From positions 1-64,000 of the forward strand of contig NZ_JACIDZ010000008.1 of the NCBI RefSeq assembly GCF_014196625.1: a stretch of 64,000 nt of DNA. Reading direction: 5' to 3'. The position numbers and the translations under genes are program-made. This DNA is from Martelella radicis. Lineage in GTDB: Bacteria; Pseudomonadota; Alphaproteobacteria; Rhizobiales; Rhizobiaceae. Below are positions 1 to 8,600 of the stretch, one piece after another. Every line of letters starts with the position of its first letter. Position 1 is the stretch's first letter. The notes below the pieces were generated by a model, which saw only the letters and a program-made list of their open reading frames with translations, did no database searches and was not told the DNA's origin.

Positions 1-249
1 GTAAACCAGTGGTATCAGGAGGCCGAAAGGCTGGACCGAGACACCGAAATGGCGCTGGTGTTGAAGGGCGAAAACGCAGTCTCGGCGATTTCAGCGCTCG
101 ATGACCTGCCACGCGCGAAAATCGACAGCAGCCGGACCAACAGCAACATGCTCTCGCCGCGAACGCGCATTCCCGGCCTGCGGCTGGAGCTTCCCGCAGG
201 TCGTCATGTCGTGAAACACGGGTTCTGCCTGTCGGAAACCGACGGCTGA
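1..249 (+). CDS. C-terminal fragment of an unrecognised protein (5' end outside window)
   Basis: The frame is open from base 1 and ends with TGA at 247-249, so about 82 codons of a longer gene are probably visible. An internal ATG at 49 exists but has no convincing ribosome site, and the codons before it read equally well as protein. The end contains a stretch around RIPGLRLELPAGRHVVKHGF, rather basic and proline/glycine rich. I do not recognise a family. It points away from the minus-strand operon that begins at 537, so the two are convergent and unlikely to be functionally linked. It could be a spurious frame. Confidence 0.4.
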   Translation, partial: VNQWYQEAERLDRDTEMALVLKGENAVSAISALDDLPRAKIDSSRTNSNMLSPRTRIPGLRLELPAGRHVVKHGFCLSETDG

Positions 250-435
250 CGGCCCGCCGCCAACCGCTGGAAGGGACCCCCTTGGCCTGCCTCCTCCGGT
301 CCCGGTCCCTCGCGGTCTCGGCGTTTCCGGGGTTTCCAGAAACAGGTTCTTTTGTTCGCGGCCCCCTTGCCGGGCGCGGGGAAACGGAACCGCGCTACAG
401 CGGCCCAGGCTTTCAGGGAAAATGCCGAGCTGGTC

Positions 436-539
436 TAGAGCGTTTCCGCCTTTCTTCGAATCGCGAAATCGCTCTATCTCTTTGTTTTTGTGCGTTTCCG
501 GGCGTAAAACCGGCGTCCACTCTTCCCGGAAACGCTCTA
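436..539. repeat. Rhizobiales-type intergenic palindromic repeat
   Basis: The ends are exact inverted 13-mers, TAGAGCGTTTCCG at 436-448 and CGGAAACGCTCTA at 527-539. The interior (TTCTTCGAATCGCGAAA, CTCTATCTCTTTGTTTTT) is typical of a dispersed intergenic element I recall from Rhizobium/Mesorhizobium genomes. It lies between two convergent genes and may fold as a transcript end. Bases 250-435 before it show no gene. Confidence 0.6.
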
Positions 540-1298
540 TAGCGCCGTCCAGCCGCCATCCAGCTTCAAGGCGCTTCCCGTCATCAGTCCGGCGGCGTCG
601 GAGGCCAGGTAGACCGCCGCGGCCGCGATCTCGTCGACCTTTCCCAGCCGTCCGAGCGGTATCTTCGCAAGAACCTCGTCGCGAAAATCCGGATTTTCGA
701 GAAATGGCTTCGTCATCGGGGTTTCGACAAAGGTCGGGCATATGGTGTTGACCCGGATGCCTGCAGGCGCGAGTTCAACCGCCAGCGCCTTGGTGAAGCC
801 CTCGAGCGCCCATTTCGAAGCGCAGTAGATTGTCCGGTTCGCGGCGCCCACATGGCCCATCTGCGAGGACATGTTGATCACCGTACCGGGACGGCTCTCC
901 GCGAGCATCCGCGCGGTTACCGCTTTCGTGGCAAAGACGGCGGCCCTCAGGTTGAGGGCCATGACGGCGTCGTAGTCCTCTTCGCAGGTCTGCGCGAGAG
1001 GAAGGGGCCGGTTCGTCCCGGCATTGTTGACCAGAATATCGAAGGCGGGAAGGGCGGCGACGGTCTCGGCGAAGTGCTGCGTGTCCGTCACATCCGTCAC
1101 CAGGGCTTCCGCACGGAAGCCCTGGTGACGCAATGCATCGGCAATCGCCTCGATCTCATCCGCCGTTCGGGCACAGAGCGTGACGTCGGCGCCCGAAGCG
1201 GCCATCGCCTCGGCGACGGCCCTGCCGATGCCCCTGCTTGCCCCGACGACGAGCGCGCGACGCCCGTCTAGACGGAATGAAGGTGCCGAAGCCGTCAT
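537..1298 (-). CDS. SDR-family NAD(P)-dependent oxidoreductase
   Basis: A 253-residue classical short-chain dehydrogenase. The cofactor motif GASRGIG is at residues 19-25, NNAG at about 91-94, the catalytic Ser near 144-145 and YCASK (Tyr158, Lys162) complete. The C-terminal region has the usual [12 protein letters not shown]-type loop. The ATG at 1298 overlaps the stop of the upstream histidinol-dehydrogenase-like gene (ATGA, 1295-1298), so they are translationally coupled. As last gene of the island A operon it probably oxidises or reduces a hydroxyl of the same polyol or sugar-acid intermediate. The substrate cannot be read from sequence. Confidence 0.9.
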   Translation of the reverse strand: MTASAPSFRLDGRRALVVGASRGIGRAVAEAMAASGADVTLCARTADEIEAIADALRHQGFRAEALVTDVTDTQHFAETVAALPAFDILVNNAGTNRPLPLAQTCEEDYDAVMALNLRAAVFATKAVTARMLAESRPGTVINMSSQMGHVGAANRTIYCASKWALEGFTKALAVELAPAGIRVNTICPTFVETPMTKPFLENPDFRDEVLAKIPLGRLGKVDEIAAAAVYLASDAAGLMTGSALKLDGGWTAL

Positions 1299-2623
1299 TT
1301 CGAGGCCTTTCTGTAAGGCGCTTCCTCGCCATAGGGCACATTGATCCCGCCATAGCGACGCACGCGGATATTGCATTGTTCCGCGTGACCGACGAAACCT
1401 TCGAGCATGCAGAGGCGCGATCCGTATTCGCCGATCGTCGTGGCTGCCTCGTCCGTCGTGATCCGCTGATAGCTGTGGGTCTTGAGGAATTTGCCGACCC
1501 AAAGGCCGCCGGTGTAGCGGCCCGCCTTCTTCGTCGGGAGCGTGTGATTGGTGCCGATCACCTTGTCGCCATTGGCGACATTGGTGCGCGGACCCAGAAA
1601 CAACGCGCCGTAGGAGTGCATGTTTTCAAGGAACCAGTCGTCCCGGTCGGTCATGACCTGAACGTGCTCGGAAGCAATGTCATTGGCGACATCCAGCATC
1701 TCCTCGTAGGTGTCGCAAAGGACGATCTCGCCGTAATCCGCCCAGCTTACACTGGCCGTGCCGGCGGTCGGCAGGATTGCAAGAAGACGATCGATTTCGG
1801 AAAGCGTGCCTTCGGCAAGCTTCCTCGAATTGGTCACCAGAACGGCGGGCGAATTATAGCCATGCTCCGCCTGGCCGAGCAGGTCTGTCGCGCACATCTC
1901 GGCGTCGACGGTGTCATCGGCGATCACCATGGTCTCGGTCGGCCCGGCGAAGAGGTCGATGCCGACCCGACCGAAGAGCTGTCGCTTGGCCTCTGCTACG
2001 AAGGCATTGCCGGGACCGACCAGCATGTGGACCGGGTCGATGGTTTCCGTGCCGATGGCAAGGGCGCCGATGGCCTGAATACCGCCGAGAACATAGATTT
2101 CGTGCGCGCCGCCCAGATGCATGGCAGCGATCACGGCCGGGTTCGGTTCTCCCTTGAAGGGCGGCGTGGCCGCGGCGATGCGCGGAACGCCGGCTACATT
2201 CGCCGTCAATACGGACATGTGGGCGGAGGCCACCATCGGGAACTTGCCGCCCGGCACGTAGCAGCCGACCGACTGCACCGGGATGTTCTTGTGACCGAGG
2301 ATAACGCCCGGCAGCGTTTCGATCTCGATATCCGTCATCGATGCGCGCTGGGCTTCGGCAAACCGGCGAACCTGCGCCTGCGCGAAGCGGATATCCTCCA
2401 TGTCGCGCGCAGAGACCTTCTGCATCAGGGCCTCGATCTCGGATTCGGACAGCCTGAAAGAGGCCGGAGAATATCTGTCGAATTTTTCGGACAGGTCTTG
2501 CACGGCCGCATCGCCGCGCGTCTCGATTTCCTTGAGCGTTGCCTCCACGACCGAACGGACCTTGGCGTCCTCGTCCGAACGTTCGGCTTCCGGCTTGCCA
2601 CGCTTGAGATAGGTAACAGACAT
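1295..2623 (-). CDS. Histidinol-dehydrogenase-family polyol/sulfopolyol dehydrogenase
   Basis: 442 residues, full length for the HisD family. The family zinc and catalytic residues are visible: Gln251 and His254 in GQAEHG, Glu319-His320 in ASEHVQ, Asp353 in [10 protein letters not shown] and His413 in FVGHAEQ. These correspond to the HisD Gln/His/Asp/His metal set and the Glu-His base. Histidinol itself is an unlikely substrate because no his gene is nearby and the gene sits between two other dehydrogenases in a LacI-controlled sugar operon. Known catabolic paralogues include HpsN, the sulfopropanediol 3-dehydrogenase that takes an alcohol to a carboxylate in two NAD steps. I infer a similar alcohol-to-acid oxidation here. 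Confidence 0.85.
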   Translation of the reverse strand: MSVTYLKRGKPEAERSDEDAKVRSVVEATLKEIETRGDAAVQDLSEKFDRYSPASFRLSESEIEALMQKVSARDMEDIRFAQAQVRRFAEAQRASMTDIEIETLPGVILGHKNIPVQSVGCYVPGGKFPMVASAHMSVLTANVAGVPRIAAATPPFKGEPNPAVIAAMHLGGAHEIYVLGGIQAIGALAIGTETIDPVHMLVGPGNAFVAEAKRQLFGRVGIDLFAGPTETMVIADDTVDAEMCATDLLGQAEHGYNSPAVLVTNSRKLAEGTLSEIDRLLAILPTAGTASVSWADYGEIVLCDTYEEMLDVANDIASEHVQVMTDRDDWFLENMHSYGALFLGPRTNVANGDKVIGTNHTLPTKKAGRYTGGLWVGKFLKTHSYQRITTDEAATTIGEYGSRLCMLEGFVGHAEQCNIRVRRYGGINVPYGEEAPYRKASK

Positions 2624-2680
2624 GAGTTCATTCCTCGGTTTGGGTTTTTTCGGGTCGGGGTCTGATGGGAGTCTGCGTTC

Positions 2681-3622
2681 TCACGGACCCAGGCCGCTTG
2701 ATTTCTTGAAGGCCGCGAGGCGGGTGAGGGCGGCGTCGCGCCATGCGCGGCGTGTCGCCAGATCGCTCTGTGGCAGGACCTGCCGGCGTTCCTCTCCGGC
2801 CTTCCGGATCGTTTCCTGCGGCCATGGCCCGGGGACCCTTTTGGCGGCCATGTCGTGGTACATTCCGCCAAGGCGCGCCGCGTAGTCGGTGATCCCGCCA
2901 GGCGCATTGAGATCGATGGTTTCGAAAGGCCCCATGAACGACCAGCGCAGCCCCAGGCCGTGGGCGACGGTCGCGTCTATATCCTCAAGGCTTGCATAGC
3001 CCTCGTCATAAAGCGCCCAGGCTTCGTTCAGGAGAGCGCCCTGGAGGCGGTTGAGAATGAAACCGTCGATCTCGCGCGTCAGGCTGACGGGCACCTGGCC
3101 GACCTCGGTCATGAGCCGCTGCGTTTCGGCCATGGCGTCTTCATCGGTCCAAGGGGCGGGAACGAGTTCGACCACAGGCACCAGGTGAGGCGGATTGACC
3201 GGGTGGGCGATCAGGAAACGGCCCCTGTTGCGGCACGCTTCGGTAAACCTTGAAGCCGGAATGCCGGACGACGAGGAGCCGACGATGGCGTCGCTTCGCA
3301 TGGCCGCGTCGATGGCGCGGCAGGCGTTCGACTTCACCTCGACCGTCTCGAAAACGGATTCCTGAATGTATCCGGCGTCTTCAACCGCCTCAGCAAGGGT
3401 CGCGCAGACGGAAAGGCGTTGCATGACCGTTTCATCATCGGCAAGAAGCCCCGCTTCGGCCAGTTCCTTCGCGGAAGCTGTCGCCCAGGGCAGCACCCGT
3501 TCCCTTACCGCGGCATCGGGATCGAAAATTCTGACCTCATAGCCGGCCCTTGCAAAAACCAGCGCCCAGCCGGAGCCGACCAGTCCGGCCCCGACGATGG
3601 CAATGACTGCTTTCTCCGTCAT
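2681..3622 (-). CDS. 3-hydroxyacyl-CoA dehydrogenase-family enzyme (lambda-crystallin / L-gulonate 3-dehydrogenase type)
   Basis: 313 residues. The N-terminal Rossmann domain begins with GAGLVGSGW at residues 11-19. A middle segment with HPVNPPHLVPVVE carries the catalytic His, and the C-terminal helical domain contains FILNRLQGALLNEAW and GLGLRWSFMGPFE. This single-domain-pair architecture matches gulonate 3-dehydrogenase/carnitine dehydrogenase relatives rather than fatty-acid beta-oxidation enzymes. It starts one base inside the end of the upstream metallo-hydrolase gene (3622). In context it probably oxidises a 3-hydroxy acid released by that hydrolase. Substrate inferred, not proven. Confidence 0.85.
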   Translation of the reverse strand: MTEKAVIAIVGAGLVGSGWALVFARAGYEVRIFDPDAAVRERVLPWATASAKELAEAGLLADDETVMQRLSVCATLAEAVEDAGYIQESVFETVEVKSNACRAIDAAMRSDAIVGSSSSGIPASRFTEACRNRGRFLIAHPVNPPHLVPVVELVPAPWTDEDAMAETQRLMTEVGQVPVSLTREIDGFILNRLQGALLNEAWALYDEGYASLEDIDATVAHGLGLRWSFMGPFETIDLNAPGGITDYAARLGGMYHDMAAKRVPGPWPQETIRKAGEERRQVLPQSDLATRRAWRDAALTRLAAFKKSSGLGP

Positions 3623-4512
3623 CAGGCCGACACCTTCGACGTTTCTCCGTCGGCAAGGCAGATTTCAGTGATCCGAAGTCCCTCTTTCGTGATCCGTGAA
3701 GGGAAAGTGTCGCGCAGCCGTTCCTCGTGAATGGGAATGATGCGATGGGCATCGTAACCGACCTGCTTCATCATTTCCTCGGTTGCCAGAACGAGGTTGG
3801 CCTGGCTGCCGGTCGCAAGGCCGACGGGGGTGTAGATTTCCTCCGCATCCACCGCGGCGCCCGGTCCCTTGATGTTGTCAAAGACATAGATCAGGTCACC
3901 GGCAAGGATCCAGGTGTCCTCCGACTTGACCTGGCCGTCATTTCGAACGGTCACCCACATGGAGCCCCAGGTATGGCTGTCTTCCGCCGGGTGAAGATCG
4001 ATGCCGGGTAGGACGTCGGTGAGCGCGCCGTTGACCGTCTCCAGCCTGCGCTCGCGCGCCAGATCGACGCCGCGAACGATGTCACCGGGATCAACCGCCA
4101 CCATCATCCAGCGCATGCGGTCGGGAAGCGACATCGCCCAGACCCATTTGGAGATCTCGCGCTCCTGGATAAAGAACTTGGCGTTCGGAAAATCCTCGAC
4201 ATTGCCGAAATGGTCGAAATGGGCATGGGTGATGAAGCATGTGTCGACATCTTCCGGAGAAAGACCGATTTCGGCCATCACCGTCCTGGGGTCGCGCCAG
4301 TTTTCAACGCCGAAACGATCGCCCAGCGTCTTGCCATACTCCTTGTCGTTGTAGCCGACGTCGACCATGGCCACATGTCCCTTGCCCTTGATCACGACGT
4401 AGCAATAGGGAAGCTTCACATAGCCCTGATTGTGCGCGCCGTAGAGCACGCCGCTCTTGTGGTAGTTCGGGACATATGAATATTCACAGACCCAGATCGA
4501 ATAGTCAGCCAT
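3622..4512 (-). CDS. Metallo-beta-lactamase-fold hydrolase, N-acyl-homoserine lactonase-like
   Basis: 296 residues with the signature THAHFDHFGN (His96, His98, Asp100, His101), a later H near SHTWGS, the AGDLIY Asp and a C-terminal PIHEE His, giving a complete dinuclear metal site. The closest general type is the AHL-lactonase (AiiA/AttM) branch. No signal peptide is present, so it is cytoplasmic. Placed between the LacI/unknown pair and three dehydrogenases, it most plausibly opens a sugar or polyol-derived lactone to a hydroxy acid. Quorum quenching is an alternative I consider less likely in this operon. Confidence 0.82.
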   Translation of the reverse strand: MADYSIWVCEYSYVPNYHKSGVLYGAHNQGYVKLPYCYVVIKGKGHVAMVDVGYNDKEYGKTLGDRFGVENWRDPRTVMAEIGLSPEDVDTCFITHAHFDHFGNVEDFPNAKFFIQEREISKWVWAMSLPDRMRWMMVAVDPGDIVRGVDLARERRLETVNGALTDVLPGIDLHPAEDSHTWGSMWVTVRNDGQVKSEDTWILAGDLIYVFDNIKGPGAAVDAEEIYTPVGLATGSQANLVLATEEMMKQVGYDAHRIIPIHEERLRDTFPSRITKEGLRITEICLADGETSKVSA

Positions 4513-4546
4513 CGTTCAGTCTCCTCCGTATGAAATAAGCGCCTGC

Positions 4547-5095
4547 TCAGCGTCCGCAGGAGCAGCAGGCATGTGTGAGATCCACCATTTCCAGTCCGGC
4601 CTTTTCGGATGTCACGGCGCGCAGATGGGCATAGGCGCGGCGAACAAGTCGGGCGATGTCATCAAACAGGTCGTCGTTGTCCCGGCCCGACCGAATAAGT
4701 GAAAACGTTCTCAGCGCGCGACCTGAAAAAAAGTGCGCCGCAGTGAGTTGCCCCAGGTGAGCGGTCAGCGATGCCGGCGCGGAAAGTGCTGCGAGACGCT
4801 CGCCGCAATTCTGCCAGCGTGTCCGGCAGGCAGAGAGCTCGGAGAGATCCGCGACCTCGGTTGACCGTGTCATCTGGGCAAGGATCATGAGACCGGCAAG
4901 TTGACCGATCACGCGGCGCAGGTCCTCGAAGACCGGCCGGCATGCCTGGGCATAGGCGGCGGCCTCCGATGAGCCGAGCGCCTGAGCGATCGCCTCGGGA
5001 TCGGGCGCGGCCCTGGGCAGTGGTCCTTCCTCGAAGAGCGCGCAGTCCGGCCGGTGCACGGTGGCGAGCCGGGTGAAGAGGTCAACATTCTGCAT
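4547..5095 (-). CDS. Hypothetical helical protein with cysteine-rich C-terminus
   Basis: 182 residues from the ATG at 5095 (MQNVDLFTRL), which lies 14 bases inside the end of the lacI-type gene. Longer readings would overlap that gene further. The protein is alanine/leucine/arginine rich and looks mostly alpha-helical, without membrane segments or a signal peptide. It ends in HACCSCGR, a compact Cys cluster that could bind metal. I recognise no family. Tight coupling to the regulator and to the catabolic genes downstream argues for a real gene, perhaps an accessory or sensory protein of the pathway. Confidence 0.65.
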   Translation of the reverse strand: MQNVDLFTRLATVHRPDCALFEEGPLPRAAPDPEAIAQALGSSEAAAYAQACRPVFEDLRRVIGQLAGLMILAQMTRSTEVADLSELSACRTRWQNCGERLAALSAPASLTAHLGQLTAAHFFSGRALRTFSLIRSGRDNDDLFDDIARLVRRAYAHLRAVTSEKAGLEMVDLTHACCSCGR

Positions 5096-6146
5096 GCGGT
5101 GTCTCCTTGGCGGGTGAACGTGGCATCGTCGTTTTCCGTTGCACCAGTTCGCCTGGCGCAAGCCTGTTGATGCGCGGCGCCAGGCTGCGCTCGCGGGCGA
5201 GTTCCCGCGACAGTTCGACAGTCGCCTGCATCATTTCTTCCAGGGGCTGGGCGATCGTCGTGAGCCTGTGCGACGGCCAGCCCGCCATCGTGATGTTGTC
5301 AAAGCCGACCACCGAAAGGTCCTCGGGCACGCTGAGGCCGAGGCCTTCCTGGACGCCCTCGATAAAGCCGATCGCGACAATGTCGTTGGCGCAGAACACA
5401 CCGTCTATCGGACCGGGGATATCGGCCATTTTCAGGCCGGCGGAATACCCGGCCTCGTAGGTGAAATACCCGGCCTCAATGATCTGCGGCGCCTCCAGCC
5501 CGCGCTCCACGGCGCGCCGGCAAAACCCGTTCTGCCGTTCCACATTGGTGGAGGCGCCGGGAAAGGCGGATACATAGACAAGGTTTTTGTGGCCACTGTC
5601 GATCAGGAAGTCGGCAACCCTCCGTCCGCCCTCCTCATTGTCGCAACTGACACCAAAACCGAGGCCGTTCGCGGAAAGACGGTTGAAGAAGATGCAGGGC
5701 GCGCCGGCATTCTCGCATTTTTCCTGCGCGTGTGAGGAAAGCGTCACCGCGAGGACAATAACCAGATCGGGCTGATAGGACAGGAGCAGGTCCACGGCTT
5801 CGTCGGTCTTTTCAGGTTCGTTGGCGGCAGCCAGCATGACGTTCATTCCGGCTTCCTGCAGCTTGGCGGTCAGATGGGTCATGACCTCGGGATAGAACGG
5901 GTTGGTCAGGTCCGAGACCACCATGCCGACGATCTGGGTTTTCTTCGTGATGAGGCTTTGGGCGAACGGATTCGGCCGGTAACCGAGTTCCGCCGCCCGT
6001 TTCAGGACCGCGTCACGCGTTTTCTCGGCGACAATGGCGTCGGGATAAAAGGCGCGCGAAACCGTCGAGACCGACATTCCGAGATCCCTTGCCAGATCCT
6101 TCACGGTCACGCGCGCCGTTCTTGTGTCCTTCTGTTTTGTCGCCAT
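5082..6146 (-). CDS. LacI-family transcriptional regulator
   Basis: 354 residues. The N-terminal helix-turn-helix VTVKDLARDLGMSVSTVSRA and hinge (YRPNPFAQSL) are followed by a periplasmic-binding-like sugar sensor domain with IVGMVVSDLTNPFY and DGVFCANDIVAIGFI. It lies in the middle of the operon it should control: upstream is the ribose-type importer, downstream are the catabolic enzymes. The likely operator is the perfect palindrome at 11186-11201, and a related half-site arrangement precedes its own start (6162-6173). Ligand unknown, presumably a monosaccharide, polyol or sugar acid. Confidence 0.93.
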   Translation of the reverse strand: MATKQKDTRTARVTVKDLARDLGMSVSTVSRAFYPDAIVAEKTRDAVLKRAAELGYRPNPFAQSLITKKTQIVGMVVSDLTNPFYPEVMTHLTAKLQEAGMNVMLAAANEPEKTDEAVDLLLSYQPDLVIVLAVTLSSHAQEKCENAGAPCIFFNRLSANGLGFGVSCDNEEGGRRVADFLIDSGHKNLVYVSAFPGASTNVERQNGFCRRAVERGLEAPQIIEAGYFTYEAGYSAGLKMADIPGPIDGVFCANDIVAIGFIEGVQEGLGLSVPEDLSVVGFDNITMAGWPSHRLTTIAQPLEEMMQATVELSRELARERSLAPRINRLAPGELVQRKTTMPRSPAKETPHAEC

Positions 6147-6161
6147 CCGAAACTGTCCCTT

Positions 6162-6173
6162 CAGAGTTCTCTG
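6162..6173. promoter_or_regulatory. Candidate secondary LacI-type site before the regulator gene
   Basis: CAGAGTTCTCTG carries the CAGAG/CTCTG arms that also form the outer part of the strong palindrome at 11186-11201, but with a shorter centre. It sits 15-27 bases upstream of the lacI-type start, in the leader, where binding could give autoregulation. A separate perfect AGATATATCT palindrome at 6199-6208 is nearby. Weak, based on similarity only. Confidence 0.3.
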
Positions 6174-6278
6174 TCTGTGATCCGAAACCGAATTATTCAG
6201 ATATATCTAGCATGATATGACACTCGCTAAATCGATATGATCGTTCGTTTACGGATCCACCCAGCAAACTGGAGAGGA

Positions 6279-6300
6279 ACCGGCGGGACAGCCCGCCGGT
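6279..6300 (-). terminator. Hairpin after the binding-protein gene
   Basis: ACCGGCGGG (6279-6287) pairs perfectly with CCCGCCGGT (6292-6300) across a 4-base loop, just downstream of the binding-protein stop at 6315 on the minus strand. There is no U-run, so it is more likely an mRNA-stabilising or attenuating hairpin separating the abundant binding-protein message from the regulator and enzymes than a full terminator. Confidence 0.5.
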
Positions 6301-6314
6301 CGGTTTAAAGGTCG

Positions 6315-7529
6315 TCAGGGGCTGACCGTCGGCTCGATCTTGGTCAGCTCGTAAAGCGTCTCGGGTGCTTCGCAGCGCGAGCAGTTGATGCCGGGCTCGT
6401 TGGCCGCTTCCACCACCTCGGACGGCAAGGGCTGGATGGTCGCGCCGGCAACCGGCGTTCCGTCAAGAGCGGATTCGACGTTCACTTCGGGCAGAAGCAC
6501 GGGGTTCAGCACCTCACTGACGAAAGATGACGGAACCCTGTCGGCCGGAAAGACATTGCAGCCGTCCTCATAGACATCGCCCTCACAAACCTGAACGGCA
6601 TCGGCGGGCACCCAGGGCAACGGATACTCGATGTTCATCGGGGCAAGCTCGCGCTTGCCGGTGAGGATCTCCATCATCAGCTTGAACGCATAACCCGACT
6701 GGGCCGGCGGCGAACCCGCGGAAACGCCCGAAAGGCCCTTTTCCTGCATGGCCGGATCGGCGAGCGCAAGCCGGAAACCGGCTGAGTTTTCGCCCGTCAT
6801 CGGCACCAGCCGGTCGCCCGCATCGAGAAGCGCCTGCACCGCGCCGTATTCGCCGGCCTGTGCCCAGATGCCGTCGACATCCGGATGGGCCGCCAGCGCT
6901 TTCGCCGTTTCCTGCTGCGTCGTGCGGTCGTCCCAGTAGGAGTAGTATTCGGCGACGACATCGATGCCGGGATACTGGTTGAAGATGTGCATGGCGCCAT
7001 CCGTGTGGCGTTTGTCGACCGAATTGCCCGGCACGCCGCGCGAAAGGAAAATCTTGCCCTCGCCGCCAAGTTCGTTCACCAGCGCCTGGGCGGTATTCTC
7101 GCCGAAACCGGCGGTGAGATAGCTGACATTGTAGGCGCAATTCTCGGTGACCGTGGCGTCGTACATGAAGAACAGCACGCCCTCCTCGCATCCCCTGCGG
7201 ATCGTGCGGTTCAAGGCCGTGGACGAGATCGGGAAGCTGACAATGCCGTCGGCGCCGTCATCGATCATGCTCTCATAGGCGGAGATCTGCGCCTGCGGAT
7301 CGGTGCCGGAGATGACCTCGATCAGTTCGACCGTTTGGTCATAGGGCGGCGTTGCGGCGAGCGCCTTCACGATGTTGGCCGCTTCCGACTGCCAGGCATT
7401 GCCCGAATAGCTCAGGCTCAGATAGATCTTGAACTTCTCCTTGTCCTGGGCGACAGCCGGGTGGGCGAGCATGGCGGATGCTCCGACGGCGGCAGCCAGG
7501 GCGGCTATCTTCAAATTGCTGCGTTTCAT
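6315..7529 (-). CDS. Ribose-type (RbsB-like) ABC transporter substrate-binding protein
   Basis: 404 residues. A clear Sec signal peptide (MKRSNLKIAALAAAVGASAM, cleavage after AVAQ) precedes a type I periplasmic-binding fold: YLSLSYSGNAWQSEAANIVK, DDGADGIVSFPIS and DGIWAQAGEYGAVQALLDAG. It is about 70 residues longer than usual RbsB proteins. The extra C-terminal part has several cysteines (CEGDVYEDGC, INCSRCE) that may form disulfides. It is the last gene of the transporter block and precedes a hairpin, consistent with higher expression. Substrate probably a sugar or polyol. Confidence 0.92.
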   Translation of the reverse strand: MKRSNLKIAALAAAVGASAMLAHPAVAQDKEKFKIYLSLSYSGNAWQSEAANIVKALAATPPYDQTVELIEVISGTDPQAQISAYESMIDDGADGIVSFPISSTALNRTIRRGCEEGVLFFMYDATVTENCAYNVSYLTAGFGENTAQALVNELGGEGKIFLSRGVPGNSVDKRHTDGAMHIFNQYPGIDVVAEYYSYWDDRTTQQETAKALAAHPDVDGIWAQAGEYGAVQALLDAGDRLVPMTGENSAGFRLALADPAMQEKGLSGVSAGSPPAQSGYAFKLMMEILTGKRELAPMNIEYPLPWVPADAVQVCEGDVYEDGCNVFPADRVPSSFVSEVLNPVLLPEVNVESALDGTPVAGATIQPLPSEVVEAANEPGINCSRCEAPETLYELTKIEPTVSP

Positions 7530-7574
7530 GGTTCATTCCTCCTCTAGTGGACCGGGTAATCCTGATCTGTTCGG

Positions 7575-8600
7575 TCAGCGCCAAAGCGAACCGAGTTTTT
7601 GAAAAAGCTCCTCCCGCAGAAGCAATAGCGCGACCAGCACGATGGCCCCTTCGATGATCGTGCGAAGGCCGAATTCAAGTCCGATCGCGGAAATGATGGT
7701 TCCGAGCGTGGTCAGCATGAGCGCGCCGCCAGCCGTTCCGAGAAAGGTGCCTCGTCCTCCCAGGATCGAGGAGCCGCCGATCACCACGGCGGCGATGGAC
7801 GGCAGCAGATAGTCGTCGCCCATGCGCAGCGTCGCGCCGTTCGAATATCCGACCAGCATGATGCCGACGAAACCGGCGCAGGTCGCGCTCAATACATATG
7901 GCAGCACCTGGGCGGCAAACACCGGCACGCCGGCGATGCGCGCGGCCTCGACATTGGTTCCGATGGCGTAGAGATAGCGGCCGAAAACGGATCGGCTCTG
8001 GATCAGCCAGCCGAGGATCACGAAGCCGACCACGAAAACGATCGGCATCGGGACGCCTGCAACGGATCCCTTCATCAGCGCGATCGCGATTTCGGGCGCC
8101 GCGCCGCGGGGCGTGCCCTTGGTATAGCCAAGCAGCGCGGACGACACGACGATCGACATCGCGAGTGTCATGATGAAGGAGGGCACGCGGAGCACCACGA
8201 CCCCCAAGGCGGTCAGAAAACCGACTGCGGCGCATGCCAGCAACACTGCTGGCAGCAGGTACCAGGCGCCGGGATCGCTCGCGCCGACCCAGTTGGTCGC
8301 GAGAATGCCGCCAAGCGTGATCAGGGCAGGCAGGGACAGGTCGAGACCGCCGGCCAGAATCACGAGGCCCTGACCGAAGGACAGGACGATCAGGAAGGAG
8401 CCGAGGATCAGAACCGTTTCGACCTGCGACCAAGACCCCAGCGACGGGCTGACGAAGCGGGCGCTCAGCAGCAGGACGATGCAGAGCGCGGCCACGGCGA
8501 TCGCGCTGACGGTTTCCCGGCTGACCTTCGCGCTGCGGCGGGTATCGCCGGACCGGGTAAATGACGTTTCGGCAAGAGGTGTATTGTCGGATCCGGTCAT
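7575..8600 (-). CDS. Ribose-type ABC transporter permease (second)
   Basis: 341 residues from the ATG at 8600, which overlaps the first permease by 4 bases (8597-8600). An N-terminal cytoplasmic tail of about 35 residues is followed by 8-10 hydrophobic segments. Typical RbsC-family landmarks are LILGSFLIVLSFGQGLVILA, GGLDLS, IGTNVEAARIAGV and AAVVIGGSSILGGRGT. It pairs with the permease encoded at 8597-9595 to form a heterodimeric channel for the ATPase at 9592-11154. Confidence 0.92.
   Translation of the reverse strand: MTGSDNTPLAETSFTRSGDTRRSAKVSRETVSAIAVAALCIVLLLSARFVSPSLGSWSQVETVLILGSFLIVLSFGQGLVILAGGLDLSLPALITLGGILATNWVGASDPGAWYLLPAVLLACAAVGFLTALGVVVLRVPSFIMTLAMSIVVSSALLGYTKGTPRGAAPEIAIALMKGSVAGVPMPIVFVVGFVILGWLIQSRSVFGRYLYAIGTNVEAARIAGVPVFAAQVLPYVLSATCAGFVGIMLVGYSNGATLRMGDDYLLPSIAAVVIGGSSILGGRGTFLGTAGGALMLTTLGTIISAIGLEFGLRTIIEGAIVLVALLLLREELFQKLGSLWR

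Noticed and set aside
436-539. Small RNA gene or CRISPR-like repeat
   Set aside because: Single element with inverted ends that resembles a dispersed rhizobial intergenic repeat; no repeat-spacer array exists.
1295-2623. Histidinol dehydrogenase of histidine biosynthesis (hisD)
   Set aside because: No his gene nearby; the gene is inside a LacI-controlled uptake and oxidation operon, as expected of catabolic HisD paralogues.
1238-2665. Long open frame on the plus strand opposite the HisD-like gene
   Set aside because: Antisense shadow of a gene with clear catalytic motifs; its composition (Arg/Gly/His/Val rich) is typical of high-GC mirror frames and no family feature is visible.
6199-6208. 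AGATATATCT palindrome upstream of the LacI gene as a GntR/FCD site
   Set aside because: Only the GATATATC octamer is shared with the sites of islands B and F; no flanking similarity and no reason for an FCD regulator to act here.
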